64,000 bases of DNA from Flexamia atlantica. Lineage: Eukaryota > Arthropoda > Insecta > Hemiptera > Cicadellidae. The notes below the pieces were generated by a model. The model was not told the origin of the DNA. It searched no databases and saw only the letters and a list, made by a program, of their open reading frames with translations. Positions 34,190-45,849 of the stretch are shown here, one piece after another. The DNA lies in NCBI GenBank assembly GCA_035578135.1, contig JAQJVK010000010.1:25195471-25259470 (forward strand), written 5' to 3'. Position 1 is the first letter of the stretch. Each line of letters starts with the position of its first letter. The position numbers were made by a program, and so were the translations under genes.

Positions 34190-34760
34190 AAAAGCTGTTG
34201 TTGGAGCCGAGTTGAACGCGAGTTTAATCATCACTCCCACCGAAGGAAGGGAGTATTAAGAATCAATAAGGCTAGTCGGAGAGCCCTAGGCACCCTCCGT
34301 CAAACCGAAGCATGCAATTTTCTAATTTGTCAAAACAAAGGAGAAATAGACGGCGGCACGGAGCGATCGGAAGATAGGTATCGATTGAGAAGACGGCCAC
34401 GAACGCGGCGCGCCCCGGCCCTCAGCAGATTAGAGATGAGAGATTAGCGGTGTCGCACGACACACGGCCCTATTGGGAAATATTCGGTTACGTTTTTAAT
34501 ACGTATTAAGCTAATTGGTAGTTTTTTGTATCGGACTGGGTGGGGCAGATGGTATCAGCGACACGCGTGTTCAGAATCATCAGTCCTGTTTGTTATGCCG
34601 AGTCGCGGCGGCAGCACAGGTGCGGCGTCAGCGCGCGGCAATAAACGCTGCTGAACGTGCGATGTGCTGTCGATCACCGATTGCGGCGACACCCGACACC
34701 TACCTGACACCCGACACCTACCTGACACCCGCTGCGAAGATAAGTTCGGAATTCATATTC
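34190..34760. promoter_or_regulatory. Island 9 upstream of the 31-bp array
   Basis: This complex GC-rich block includes an 18-bp direct repeat (GACACCCGACACCTACCT, about 2.4 copies, 34688-34731). A 108-codon plus ORF (34515-34841) runs through it without a domain and includes the direct repeat. It is a candidate regulatory element. Confidence 0.35.
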
Positions 34761-35040
34761 CGAAGACGCATACGTTATTGGAAAAATTTTAAAATTATTA
34801 TCTTTATCATGGAGCAGCGATATCGTGTGGATATTTTTTGAACAATGTGAAACGGTTTTAACTGTAACACTAGACTGTTGGCGTCGATACTCTTTTTTAG
34901 TAATTAAAAAGTACATGTTTACGCGCCCTCCGTGCTTCGCAGTATGTATTCACAATCAATGATGTTTATCAAGTTACACAATAATACTTACAGTTACAGT
35001 AACTTCACCAGTTGACTGCATGTCTTGAACTCGAAGTATC

Positions 35041-35412
35041 CACCCTCTCCACGACATTCCCCTCCCTGATCCACCCTGTCCACGACATACCCTTCCCTGA
35101 TCCACCCTGTCCACGACATACCCTTCCCTGATCCACCCTGTCCACGACATACCCTTCCCTGATCCACCCTGTCCACGACATTCCCCTCTCTGATCTACCC
35201 TGTCCACGACATACCCTTCCCTGATCCACCCTGTCCACGACATACCCTTGCCTGATCGACCCTGTCAACGACATTCCCCTCTCTGATCTACCCTTTCCAC
35301 GACATACCCTTCCCTGATCCACCCTGTCCACGACATTCCCCTCTCTGATTTACCCTGTCCACGACATACCCTTCCCTGATCCACCCTGTCCACGATATAG
35401 CCATCCCTAATC
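35041..35412 (-). repeat. Minisatellite, 31-bp unit, 12 copies
   Basis: The plus unit is CACCCTGTCCACGACATACC plus CTTCCCTGATC; twelve copies fill 35041-35412. Two subtypes (ATACCCTTCCCTGATC and ATTCCCCTCTCTGATC) alternate irregularly. On minus the unit is stop-free in all frames and 31 = 3x10+1, which yields overlapping Gly/Trp/Asp-rich ORFs up to 108 codons (e.g. 35005-35331). These are by-products. Confidence 0.96.
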
Positions 35413-36987
35413 CTTGTAATATGTAAAAAAATATGTAAACTACTATTACATGTAAACGTCTAAATATGTATATGCCCATATCCCTAAGTCGATAAGATTT
35501 TTAAAACGACTCTTCCGAAAGAATATGTAATTGAAAGACCTAATCTGGATATTTAAATTTTCTTTACTGATTTTTGCTTGGGTCTGGGAATAGTTCCAAA
35601 CATGAAAACGATTTAACTACTAAAACCACTACTTCATTCAGTTGGATAAAATAGTTGGAGTCAAAACAAACGATTCATTGAACAAGACACCTCAATTCTT
35701 CCATTTCAAAAAGGCCATTCAGTTTTTGCTTTTATGAAAATTCTACATTAGAATATGTTTGGCCGAAGAAACAAATTCAAATTTACATCCTAAAAATTGC
35801 TCACATCATCTGAGAGCTAGCGAGCAGAGACTTGAGATTTAATGACCAATTGGGTGCGGTAACTCTATGGATTATATCCAGTCAGAGTGTTCTCTCATCC
35901 ATTCACACATCCAATGCGGCTTTTGTGGGCCAGTGGTTATTATGGTGTACCCATACCTTATACCATGCCGACTCGGACGTGATTTAAATTATACTACAAA
36001 ATAGCAAAAGTTTTTTATTATAATTTAATTAATTAATTAATTAGAATTTTTGCTATTAAATTAAATTATAATAGCAAAAATTCAGTAAAGTTATTATACT
36101 GTGAGTTTTATAGTTTTTTTTTTACATAAATGATGTTTTTTATATTTAATAAGAACACTCACTTGAAATAGTGTACTTAAGGAAAATATATTTCGGAAGT
36201 ATGACAATTTAATGGATAAATACAATATATTTATGGAAATTCGAAAATAATGCACACGCATATTAACGAATAAATGAAATTGTAAATCATATTTTAGAAT
36301 AGTTTAATTCTTCAGTACTTTTTTCTCGGTATTTACATAGGAACAAGTAAACCGTGTGTTTTTTTTGTATCAAAAGTTTTATTATTGACATAGTTGGTTC
36401 TCTGCTCGTTCCCCGTACTATGAGGGATCCCAAGGGCTTTTGAGACCATGCACTAACTTTTGACCTTCTATTCACATCTATGCTATACATTGAGTGCTTT
36501 CACACACGTAAATTATCAGTAAGGGGTTTTCCCAGTATTTTGGCACAGTCTCATAGACAATAATCCCTTATAATTAAGATAAATATATTATAATTAAATT
36601 ACTAGGGCAAGATTTGAGTCTACACCTATAATTCACTAAAAACTGCTACTAGCTCCTTAGCTATTTGCTGCACTGTATATAAACTGCAAATTCATTCCCC
36701 AATTTTACATAATAAAACAATTACGCATATCTTACCTGAGAGCAAGAGGTCTTAAAAAATGAAATAGAATAATACTAATGAACAACCATAAACATCATAA
36801 TATTTATTCATTTTTTCAGTAATCATTAAAGTCTCAAGATGTTCACCTGCATCAATTTTATTTTGTTATATATAATGTATGCAGAAAACCTTCTTAACAC
36901 GATCCCAGAATACACAGTGCCATACAGTATAAGCATATCGCACCGATGATATATTATAAGGCCACCGGAAGTTTATTCCAATGTAGT
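35413..36987. other. AT-rich spacer with AT-rich inverted repeats
   Basis: Around 36000-36090, AATAGCAAAA and TTTTGCTATT, and TTATAATTTAATT and its complement, form nested inverted repeats around (AATT)n. Otherwise nothing is recognised. Confidence 0.5.
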
Positions 36988-37180
36988 CCGTAATGAATTC
37001 AGATAATTTACATAGGAGAAGAATTTGCAAGTAAAATAAATAATCGGACAGCGAGTCACTTATAAGATCGGACGATATTGTTATTGATTACGTGAAGGAG
37101 TTGGGCGAGACAAATGCCGAGATCGCATGGCTGATCCGCTGCTAATCGAACGAAACCTTCGGTTAATTTATGTCGGTGAA
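36988..37180 (+). promoter_or_regulatory. Duplicated non-coding block, copy 2
   Basis: It aligns in order with 30505-30746: GTAATGAATTCAGATA, GAAGAATTTGCAAGTAAAATA, a CGGACAGCGAGTCACTTATAA stretch, GGACGATATTGTTATTGATTA, ACAAATGCCGAGA and CGCATGG, then TTTATGTCGGTGAA. It ends about 20 bp before the MITE at 37202. No ORF. Candidate regulatory duplicate. Confidence 0.55.
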
Positions 37181-37201
37181 CTTACAAATTAATTTGTAAT
37201 A

Positions 37202-37612
37202 CAGGGTGTTTTTAACGCGACCCATAACATTATTTTATCGGCGAAAGATGATTTCCCCCCAAGATCCCCAGATTTGACCCCACTATATTATTTTCTTTGA
37301 GGATGCATAAAAAGTAAGGCCTATGAAAACAATTCAAAGGATAACAAACACACCTCAAAACAAACACAACAAATTTAATGCAAGTAATTCAAAGAGGTAC
37401 CTTGCAACACGTGTTCAGGAATTTGATGGAGAGAACACAACTTTATACAAATTCCTATGGCGGATTGTTTGAGCACATAATGTAAACTAAATATGATCAA
37501 ACCTAAATAGTAGGTTGTATAAAATGTAAAGATCAATAAAACAATACTCATTTCATACTTATATGCGCATTATCCAATCTTAAAAATGGGTTGCTTTTTA
37601 AAAAATACCCTG
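37202..37612 (+). mobile_element. Tc1/mariner-type MITE, copy 2 (opposite orientation)
   Basis: This is the same element as 24679-25099 but inverted. It starts CAGGGTGTTTTTAACGCGACC after a TA (37200-37201) and ends TACCCTG at 37612, where the flanking TA is changed to TG. The plus frame from about 37256 reads PPRSPDLTPLYYFL, stop, GCIKSKAYENN and further pieces with several stops. It is more decayed than copy 1, but has the same Y in place of the third catalytic acidic residue. That shared change implies both descend from an already inactive source. Confidence 0.88.
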
Positions 37613-38149
37613 TGTAAATCAATAACTACAGATTAAAAATATGTCCAATTTATTTTGGCTTTTATGTTATTTTATTTTAAATCTGTAATTTATATGGCGA
37701 GTTTAGGTCGTGATTCAGATTTCTGTGGACATTTGACATTGATTGATAAAATAGATTTCGCGTTTTGGGATTTGGAATCTCATTCAGTCTTCAGGTGGAA
37801 GGAACCTAACAAGTTCAAATAAAGAAGATTTGTTTTTAATGTATATTGGTTTTTATAATAAATAGGACCGTTTTACTTGTAAGAAATTATTAGCTCTAAA
37901 AAGCAGATAAATGTAGTGGAGGAACATAGCTTAAACTTGAAATAAATAAAAAATTTTACCATGAGAGTAAGGCACATTGTACATGTAAGACTAGCAAATA
38001 GTTATATACCAAAAAATTACCGTTCGATTTTTATAGGTTTTTTACATTTAGTTAAGCTCAACGCGAAATACAATGTAATGGAGCAAAGCAGTATAAAATC
38101 ATCTTATAAGAAGGTGAGAATCAGAATCCTGACCTACAGGATTTAAAAA
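37613..38149. other. AT-rich spacer, nothing recognised
   Basis: The 61-codon plus ORF (37961-38146) is featureless. Confidence 0.45.
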
Positions 38150-38480
38150 AGCACCCTTCGTCCTGTTCGTAAGAACACTATTAGACCCCGAAACAACACA
38201 TGTGGACAGCAAATGTGTCACCCTACCTCTATGAAGGTACGTAATTAAAATATTCTAATTAGAGTTACTAATTTAGGAATCGAGTTAAATGATTCGGTGT
38301 TCCTGCCGTACTTGATGGGGACATGTGTCCATTAGACATGGCTTCCGCCCCACGGACGTCTTGTCCCGAGACAGAAAAACTTGTCGAACATTATTAATGA
38401 TTCGTGGCTTTACGCCCCATTAGCTGGGAGGGGAGCTTTGAGACGCTCTCTCCGCCGTATTGTAAACAGAATAATTAACA
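38150..38480. promoter_or_regulatory. Island 10
   Basis: Complex sequence with TAATTAAAA, CTAATTAGAG, ATTAATGATT and CCATTAGCTGG words amid GC-rich segments. No ORF of note. It is a good-looking candidate homeodomain-responsive element, by inference only. Confidence 0.38.
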
Positions 38481-39159
38481 TTCTGATTCGATTATATGTT
38501 TAAATATTTCGGTAATTTTAATAGAAATTATCATGTTCTATGAAAGATCTTCATCATGTGCCTGTATGTGATGAGATAATCGAATGACATTTCAACAAGA
38601 AACCATTTTTAATGATTCATGTGTTTTTGGGCGTATAAATTAGTGAGTTTTTTTAACTGAACCAAGTAAATAACAAATTAAATAATTACTTACCAAAAAT
38701 GCTTACTATCTAATTTCTTAACAGTTAATAGAAAAATTGTATATGAATACATTTTCGGTTATGGTACTATTTTTAAAAACCTAAGAGTTATCAACTCGTC
38801 TCTATAATTGTAATATCGACTCAGGAATATAATACCGCGTGAAAGTTTCTTGGCAATAAAATTATTTAAATAGTCAACTAATATAATTTATTTTATTTAT
38901 ATTATTCGCATATTTTGGCTAGACCTAACGTAAAATTACCTGTAATAGAACGTATTACATAATTCCTTAGGATTAAAAACCATAGCTTCTAATTTAATTT
39001 TAAAATTATAAGTTGTTTTGATATTTCGTTCGTTAAATTCGAAACAAACGTTTTCAGTATTCCTCTGATTAATTAAAACAATAAATCACTAAGAAGCTTT
39101 AGTGCATTTAATCGTTTTAGTGAGTACGTTTTACAGCTTGCTGTTCACACTTTAAAAAA
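38481..39159. other. AT-rich spacer, nothing recognised
   Basis: No coding or structural signal. Confidence 0.5.
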
Positions 39160-39660
39160 CTAATAATAAAACGCGACTATCGGGGTGCTGGTGACGTATT
39201 CGAGTCGGTTTTGACAGCGGCAATAAAAGCGATGCGATCGCGATGTCGCTTCAGCCGCACACATCAGCTCGCGGTGTAGTGGCAGTTTTTTCTCGGACAC
39301 TCTGTAAATAACGGTGGCAGTTGCAGCGGATAGCATTGTTGACATCATTGACACAGAGTTGCTAGTGACGTATTTATAGCCTCTCCTCCCCTCCTCGACA
39401 ATCCATCCTAATGCTGTACTTAAATATGGAAACATATTATTGACGCTGCGCGCCCTCGGACCACCATTTGTTATTCGAATATCCTCCGCATTCGCCGAAA
39501 TTACACATTTTTTCATTTTACGGTCCGGTCGAAGCCGCTTGATGACGTCGGGGCGTCGCTGTCACGAGTCTCGGTGGACCCTGTGTTTGTTTTGCTCGAC
39601 TTGTTTACGATATTGTTCTCGGTGAACGAGGTCGATAAAAGATTTCATCCGATTTCGATG
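39160..39660. promoter_or_regulatory. Island 11
   Basis: Complex sequence with CAATAAAA at 39221-39228, CGATCGCG-type words and GACGTATTTATAG. Open on minus for 118 codons (39160-39516) without domain; a 61-codon plus ORF overlaps it. Candidate regulatory element. Confidence 0.35.
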
Positions 39661-40354
39661 GAGAAATGTGACAGTGTGTAAACAGTTTTGAGATAAGCAA
39701 ACTGTAAATCTATTATATTTAAACTATGCCGCTTATTATTTTTTATTTTATTCATTTAATAGACAATTTTATTCCTTAAAAAGCCCTTCATCAAAAATGT
39801 TAATTTACTCTGAAGGTGTATAATATTAATCATCATTGTAGTAAACTTCGCATAAGAAAGGATACGTATACCTAACTAAAAACACTATTTCACTCTTTTT
39901 ATAACTGCATTTCAATAAAGGATGAAAACGCCTACCAGCTAATTTGAACAACACATTCTGTGAAAAGAGAATAACTATTTAAACGACAAACTCAAATTTG
40001 TAATTATTTTTGGAAAGTGGTGACGTAACACGTGATGTAATGTTTTAAATATAAAAATGATTCCTCAAGAATATTATATTTATTTTCCTTTCATAACTTA
40101 GTTTACAATTCAGCCTGCAACCGTCTTACATTCAATACTGTATCCAGAGAGTGATTTTTGTTGCTAAAAAGGAAATCACTAACTGATCGGCTAGTAAAAT
40201 TACCAATTCATCGTTTCAGATACCCCTCTTAATCGTCATTTGGATTGCAAGTATTTTTAGAGTGCATTAATAGACTAGTACAATATGATCCCAACGTATC
40301 TTTCAAAGTAAATCGAAAAAATTATTTTTTATTCGTAACATAAAAAACAGTTTG
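39661..40354. other. AT-rich spacer
   Basis: Nothing recognised. Confidence 0.5.
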
Positions 40355-40760
40355 TAATTTTCTGAGCAAAGGTAACGCTTTATAAGGATGTGTGAATTTT
40401 TAGGGCAAAGTTATTATTATTTTAAGACTATGTGTGATTTTAGAGCAAAGGAATCTAAATAATACCTTCTAGATAATCTACTCAAACATTATTTTACATT
40501 TCACATAATTACATATTTTACATTATTTTACATTTCAAACATTATTTTGACGTATAAAAGCAACACAGCATGTCTTTAATTATTGAGACAAAAATGGTAT
40601 AAAAGGTAAATATAAAGGATACCAAACAACAATCAGTCAATTATAAGTGAAGTTTATTGATATGTTTAAGTGAAGCCCAAAGGCAAAGATATTACTTACC
40701 ATGAGTGATGTTTCAGAGCAAAGATGCCTTTATATGACCATGTGTGAATGTGTGGTTTCC
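40355..40760 (+). repeat. Degenerate interspersed short repeats (GAGCAAAG ... TGTGTGAAT)
   Basis: The pair of words GAGCAAAG/GGCAAAG and a (CC)ATGTGTGA(A)T box recur near 40363-40400, 40405-40450 and 40712-40752. ACATTATTTTACATTTCA is repeated near 40488-40555. It is an irregular, decayed repeat. Confidence 0.45.
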
Positions 40761-41439
40761 AGTACTCGAAAACTATTGTCAAACAGCTAATAACAGCAGT
40801 TTTTTACGTGCAATCAAAATGTAAATTGAGGGAGGGAATGAGGCCCGATGCAATGTTGTTGATTATGTGGAATGATCGGCGACAGTCTGTTACACTGATG
40901 TATTGGGGTGGTGGCTATTTGGGGTGCGAAACGTAAAAATGCCTCTGTCACTCGAATGATGAGTGTAAATGACGACAATGAGTCGGTGAAATAAAGGGAG
41001 AGCCGGACTTCATTAGATGTCACAAAAATATATTTTTGAATGTTTGTGAGTAATGTTTTTGCATTTGGACCCGTCGGTAATTGATTTTTCAAATATGTTT
41101 TTTGCTATCTCGGGTTGAATGAAAATGTGAATAGTGTCTGACTCCAAATTCTTTTGGACGCCTTAAATTTAGACAACAAAGCAGTCCTCGTGTACTGAAC
41201 CATTTTTGGTCCCATTGGTATCACATACATTGGTTTATAGTTTGACTGCTTGGTCGGTAGTCATCAAAAACAATTTTTCTGTCGTCAATTTGTCTTAATT
41301 ATAAATAGGACACTTTGCACACTTCAATATCCTTATGCATACGAATATCACCCAAATGGTTATAATGTTGGTTGTGAATACTAATTGATGATTTACCTAT
41401 TAATTTATTAATATTGTATTCAACCGAGTAATCATTTAC
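40761..41439. other. Spacer, nothing recognised
   Basis: ORFs on both strands near 40748-41092 (62 plus, 92 minus codons) lack features. Confidence 0.4.
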
Positions 41440-41780
41440 CGAACCAAAAGCACGGTCGGACCTCAGTTTGTCACAAGTCTCATGGCGCAGTCAATAACAC
41501 AATATGACTACAGACGATAACAGGGATATAATAACCGTTATGGAGGGTGGAGGCGCTATCAGCTCTTCTAACGTCCGTTTATAGATGTAACATGTGTAGT
41601 ATCCCTCCGGCTGCTCCCGCGCTCGTCTTCTTTCTATCTGTGTGCGTACGAGCAATTAATAACTCGGGGGCTTATGATCCGATGTAATTTATTATCAGCA
41701 ATCGCCTCCTGATAAGGAACACGGGTATCTACTTATATAGCCGAAACTTGCGTAATTAATTATTGGAGGTCAAACTGGTG
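41440..41780. promoter_or_regulatory. Island 12 with GATA and homeodomain words
   Basis: It contains GATAAC (about 41516), TTATCAGC (about 41692), TGATAAG (41710-41716) and TAATTAATTATT (about 41752-41764) amid GC-rich unique sequence, with no ORF. The clustering of GATA-type and homeodomain-type sites fits an enhancer, by inference. Confidence 0.4.
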
Positions 41781-42117
41781 TTATTCTGGGTTCGTTGTTG
41801 GGTAAAATAATAAAATCGTTCATTGTTGTGGTTTTTAAAATAGCCTTTTTTTGACACTCCAGTGAAAAAATGTATTGTTCAAGCCATGAATGTTAGGATA
41901 TATTAACAACTTGACATTGTGTTGAACATTTATAATTGATCAAAGTTATACGGATTAAAAAGGTAGGGAAAACCCCCCATTGCCGAAAACCTGAATATTC
42001 AGGGATTTTCAAGTGCTTACAAAGATATTTTTTATGAAGCATCACAATATAAGTAAAATCAACGTGTGTACATAAATAGATAAATAAGCAAGCAAAAATG
42101 CTCTCTATTAGAATAAT
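41781..42117. other. AT-rich spacer
   Basis: Nothing recognised. Confidence 0.5.
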
Positions 42118-43010
42118 ATGGGGAGTGAGTATGCAGGTTTGATGCTACGGGAATGTGAAAATAGAGGACTTTAGGCTATAATACAAAAGATCTCACCGAG
42201 ATGAAGCCAAATACCGAGTTCAGTTAAAATATGTTGAGAAATGAGCAAGCTATACGATATTATACTCCTCCCATCTAGGGTTAACTTTGCGAAGATGTGA
42301 GTATGAATATACAGGTTTTCTGCATCAGTAATATAAAAATTTCGTAATTTTAGGCCATAATCAAGTACGCGATTACTCGTTTCAGCTTCGCTTGAAACAC
42401 TTCAGTGTCGGTTTTTCTTTTTAAAGGTGTTGTAATTTGTGGATAATCTTTAAAGGTATTTTAAACAGTGCTCTTGTGTTGAATTGAAAGCAAGTAAACT
42501 GAGTTTGGTATAGTGTCGACGGATAGTACCACTGTTCAAAAACTTCAGTCCTTTTCTGTAGTTAATGAAGCCCTTTCTTTAAATTCTGAGCCGTAAGGGA
42601 AAGTATATTAAAAAATAACTTTAATATGACACCTTAAATATTAAAATCCGTCCAGCCGTTATCGAGTTATGACTGTGACAAGAAAACCCCTTGCTCATTT
42701 ATAAATAGATATCTCAATTACATGAAGTACATACCGAGTTTTATTAAGATATCGGTTGAGCAATAAGCAAACCGTACTATTTTAGTGAATGTCCCTTATA
42801 AGGAATAAGTTATTACCGTAAGTCTCCTGGTAACACCTAAGCCCGAGGTCACCATAATTTTTCGTTTTGGGGCCCCCAAATGCTAAAATAAAAACGAAAA
42901 GGTAGGTTTTAGGCCAAAGTCCAATGTAAATATCGACTAGATAAGGCCACATACCAAGTTTTATTAAAATATATTCAGTAATAAGTAAGATATAAAATTG
43001 CATTTAGGCT
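42118..43010 (+). repeat. Dispersed repeat family A, multi-copy cluster
   Basis: Successive pieces at about 42118-42295, 42296-42410 and 42700-43010 repeat the family phrases (GAGTATGCAGG; GATGAAGCCAAATACCGAG; TTTTATTAAAATAT.TTCAG.AATAAG). The block TTATTACCGTAAGTCTCC with CCTAAGCCCGAGG at about 42808-42847 matches 1307-1350. AAATCCGTCCAGCCGTTATC at 42646 is a phrase style common in insect interspersed repeats. The cluster suggests nested or tandem insertions. Confidence 0.6.
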
Positions 43011-43426
43011 ACTTTCCATGAGATTAACGTAGAGACCACGTTCTATGTTTACCTCTCTTAGTACTTGGTAACTAATGTACATTGAGCGACGATTCAAGGT
43101 ATTAAATTATTTTGTTGAGCTGAACTGTACGGTGGAAAGCAAAATTAGACTACTTAAATGATTTATATAAAAAAATATATGAAAAAAACATTTTAGGGAA
43201 GTTTATCTCCATTTAGGTGGACCGAACAAACGGCTTTCGAACTCGTCCAAATAATGACTTCTTTCCATAACCCTACTAAAGTTCATTATGATCGGACTAT
43301 TTTTATGAGCGCTATCGTTTAACGGACACTCACATGTGTCGGCATATCTAAAAGCCAAATACACTAAGGTTAAAGTAAGAGTCATATTTGATTTTTTAAA
43401 GCTGTATTTATAGAATATTTTTCACA
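43011..43426. other. Spacer
   Basis: A 60-codon minus ORF (43203-43385) of normal-looking composition but unknown identity; no other signal. Confidence 0.3.
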
Positions 43427-43537
43427 ATGGATCCTGATCAATTTTTTAATAAAGATATAGTTACTAGTCAAACATCCTACGCTACTGAAACGGAAATAAA
43501 TAATGATCTCGCATCATCTTCTATTTTAAAAGTTTAA
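43427..43537 (+). CDS. Small ORF, 36 codons, unknown
   Basis: It starts at an ATG in good context (CACAATGG) and reads an acidic, soluble peptide (MDPDQFF ... SSSILKV) without low complexity. There is no recognisable family and no evidence of transcription. It could be the decayed 5' end of a transposon ORF. Low confidence. Confidence 0.15.
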   Translation: MDPDQFFNKDIVTSQTSYATETEINNDLASSSILKV

Positions 43538-43559
43538 GAACGTTTATAAAATCATTTTT

Positions 43560-44240
43560 ATTCGGACAATAATACTGGTACAACTCGTATATATACTACC
43601 CGTTAGTTTTACGGGTCGAGCAGTGCATTTTTAAGAGAGGTATTATCACGAGAGGAGAGAGGGGTTCGATTCGCAGAGGTCAGAGAAGTCGTAAAGAGAG
43701 TCCCGGGGGCGCAACGCCACATCGCCACCCGCTGTATCGCCACGCCGCTACACCGCTACACCGCTACACCGCGCATAACGCCATTTTACAGCTGTCATCG
43801 GAACAGAATAAAACGCAGCCAAGACAAGGGAGAGCAAATACAATTATGGCGGTCTCAGGGCGCCCGGCCCCGGCTAATACAACATTAACAATATTCCGGA
43901 TTAAATAATTGAGAGCCGTAGTAGCCGGATGTAAGGTCCTACATAAACCCACTTTACGGCTCTCTCCGTTATAAAAATCGGCAGTGTCGGTAGGTTCGGC
44001 ACTCGGGGACTTATGCTCCGAGGATATGTTTACTGCCGCCTCTTACGCTGTAAAAGTTTGATTTTCATTGTTGACGTGACTTTGTTGATGTTTTAGCCCC
44101 GCACTCCCCATTTATGGCCGCATACGCAGTGGGAACAGATCCGCGTGATGCGGAGTTAGGATTGTGTATCCCTGCCGTATCTTCGGGTTTCTTCGTTCTT
44201 TGTGGCCGTTGAAACTTTTGGGTGTCTCTGAGCTATTTGT
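43560..44240. promoter_or_regulatory. Island 13, about 0.7 kb
   Basis: GC-rich complex block with an 8-bp triplet (GCTACACC x3, 43747-43770) and TTTATGG at 44111-44117, a posterior-Hox-type word. A 62-codon minus ORF (43764-43952) is featureless. Candidate regulatory element. Confidence 0.38.
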
Positions 44241-44444
44241 TAAGATCCATGAAACTACTAGTTTTTAATATATTTTTGTTAAGTGTATATAACATAATTT
44301 TTGTTTGGACATGAAATCCTCTACCAGTCTTATCAGTGACATGCATGCATTACTAACCTATTCAAAATGAAAACTCCGTCAAAATGAAAACTCCGTCAAT
44401 ATGTATAAAATCGTTATGATATCTAAGCAATCTCAATTAATTGC
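44241..44444. other. AT-rich spacer
   Basis: AAAATGAAAACTCCGTCAA is repeated in tandem once near 44366-44400. Confidence 0.5.
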
Positions 44445-44760
44445 ATGCAGGGACAAATGATTGTTATGTTTGGTCTAAATTACCTAAAATATTTGTCCAG
44501 CAAACACAACTTACTAGATTTGGCTCACCTATTTCGCTCCTCAGATCTACATCAGTGTCCCTCAACAAATGAAGTCCTTAGGCTACTCCTCTTTAAAAAT
44601 AGTTTTAAGGCATTTTTAGACGATAATTATTTTAACTAATTTTATAAATTTTTGTTAATATTCTAAGCTTGATTTTGATGACTTGAGTTATTTTTAAAAA
44701 CAACTGTATGCATGTTGAAAATCGCTCCAAAATAAAGACGTTATTTATTTATTATTATTT
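44445..44760 (+). other. Possible retroelement or gene 3' end
   Basis: A 64-codon ORF (44445-44639, ending FLDDNYFN) is followed by an AATAAA signal at about 44732 and a TTATTTATTATTATTTA tail. This arrangement is typical of LINE 3' ends or of a 3' UTR. The peptide is not recognised. Equally, it could be chance. Confidence 0.25.
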
Positions 44761-45099
44761 ATAACCTACACGCATCTGTCATGAAACGTGTATGTGATCT
44801 AATTTAAATTTAGGTGTAATGAAAATTTTACAGTGATGAACAATGAGCATACACTTTCAACACTAAACGATGTAATTTGTAGTCCAATAATTTATTCAAA
44901 GTGAACAGCTCCATAACAGCTTTCGAAGTGAAGAAACACATTCAGTCAGCACTTCCCGTTCGATCAAATATTTTCTTCCATCGCGAATAGATAAAAATAT
45001 ACTAATTCAAACTGATGTCAAATGATAACCTAAATGAAAATTGAATTCGATCGAATTGAAACTGATCTGAAATGTCCAAACTGTTATAACAGGCTCATT

Positions 45100-45430
45100 G
45101 ATTACGTTCCAACCGCGTACCAATCTCGGCAGAGACTGTAGGTAATGTCCAGTCACAGGTATCGACTGTGAGCCGCGTCACATCGGCTTATCGCACAAAG
45201 GGAGCAAATCATAGTGTCGGGGCTAAATGTTCATTTCATGCCGAATCACTGCGGAAACAGATTGGTTGCGGTCAAAAGTACTTAGCCCAGGTAGGGGCTT
45301 ATTGAGTGAACGATTATTTGTCGAGCCGCAGCCCCGGCTCGGGTCGAGCGCCCCGCTCCCCTCCGCCGAACAAAAATGCTCCCCCGACACACTGACCCAT
45401 TTCGAACATGGGGTCGTCTGACGCCAGTCA
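45100..45430. promoter_or_regulatory. Island 14
   Basis: Complex GC-rich block, open in 64 (plus) and 71 (minus) codons without features. Short inverted GC words (GAGCCGCAGCCCCGGCTC). Candidate regulatory element. Confidence 0.3.
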
Positions 45431-45849
45431 AAAGTGATTGCTTTTGATATAAGGAAGATAAGAAGTAAAATTGCCGAGCGTTATCATCAAAGTACAAAAT
45501 TTTTCAGAATTATGATTTTATTTTAAAACATATTGGTACCGGAATTCTGTATTTTCGAATTTAAAACGGGCTTTCTCTAAATTTCAGCACGAGTATTCAT
45601 TTCGATTTATCACACTTTTTTCACACTTCTTACGATGCTTAGGAATTTATTCTGGACAAATATTTATAACTCTGAACAAGATAAATCATCGACATAAAAT
45701 ATCGATTACATGCCATTTTTTCCATATAGCTTAATCTTTATAACATATCACCGGACACGTTATGGTTAATATTTAACGATCGGTTACTAGTAGTAAACCT
45801 AAAATTAAAAAAAAAATATTTTGTGATACTTAAATTGAATTATTGAAAT

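Noticed and set aside
43660..43690. tRNA T-arm-like GGGGTTCGATTCGC
   Set aside because: No acceptor stem, D-arm or anticodon arm could be fitted upstream.
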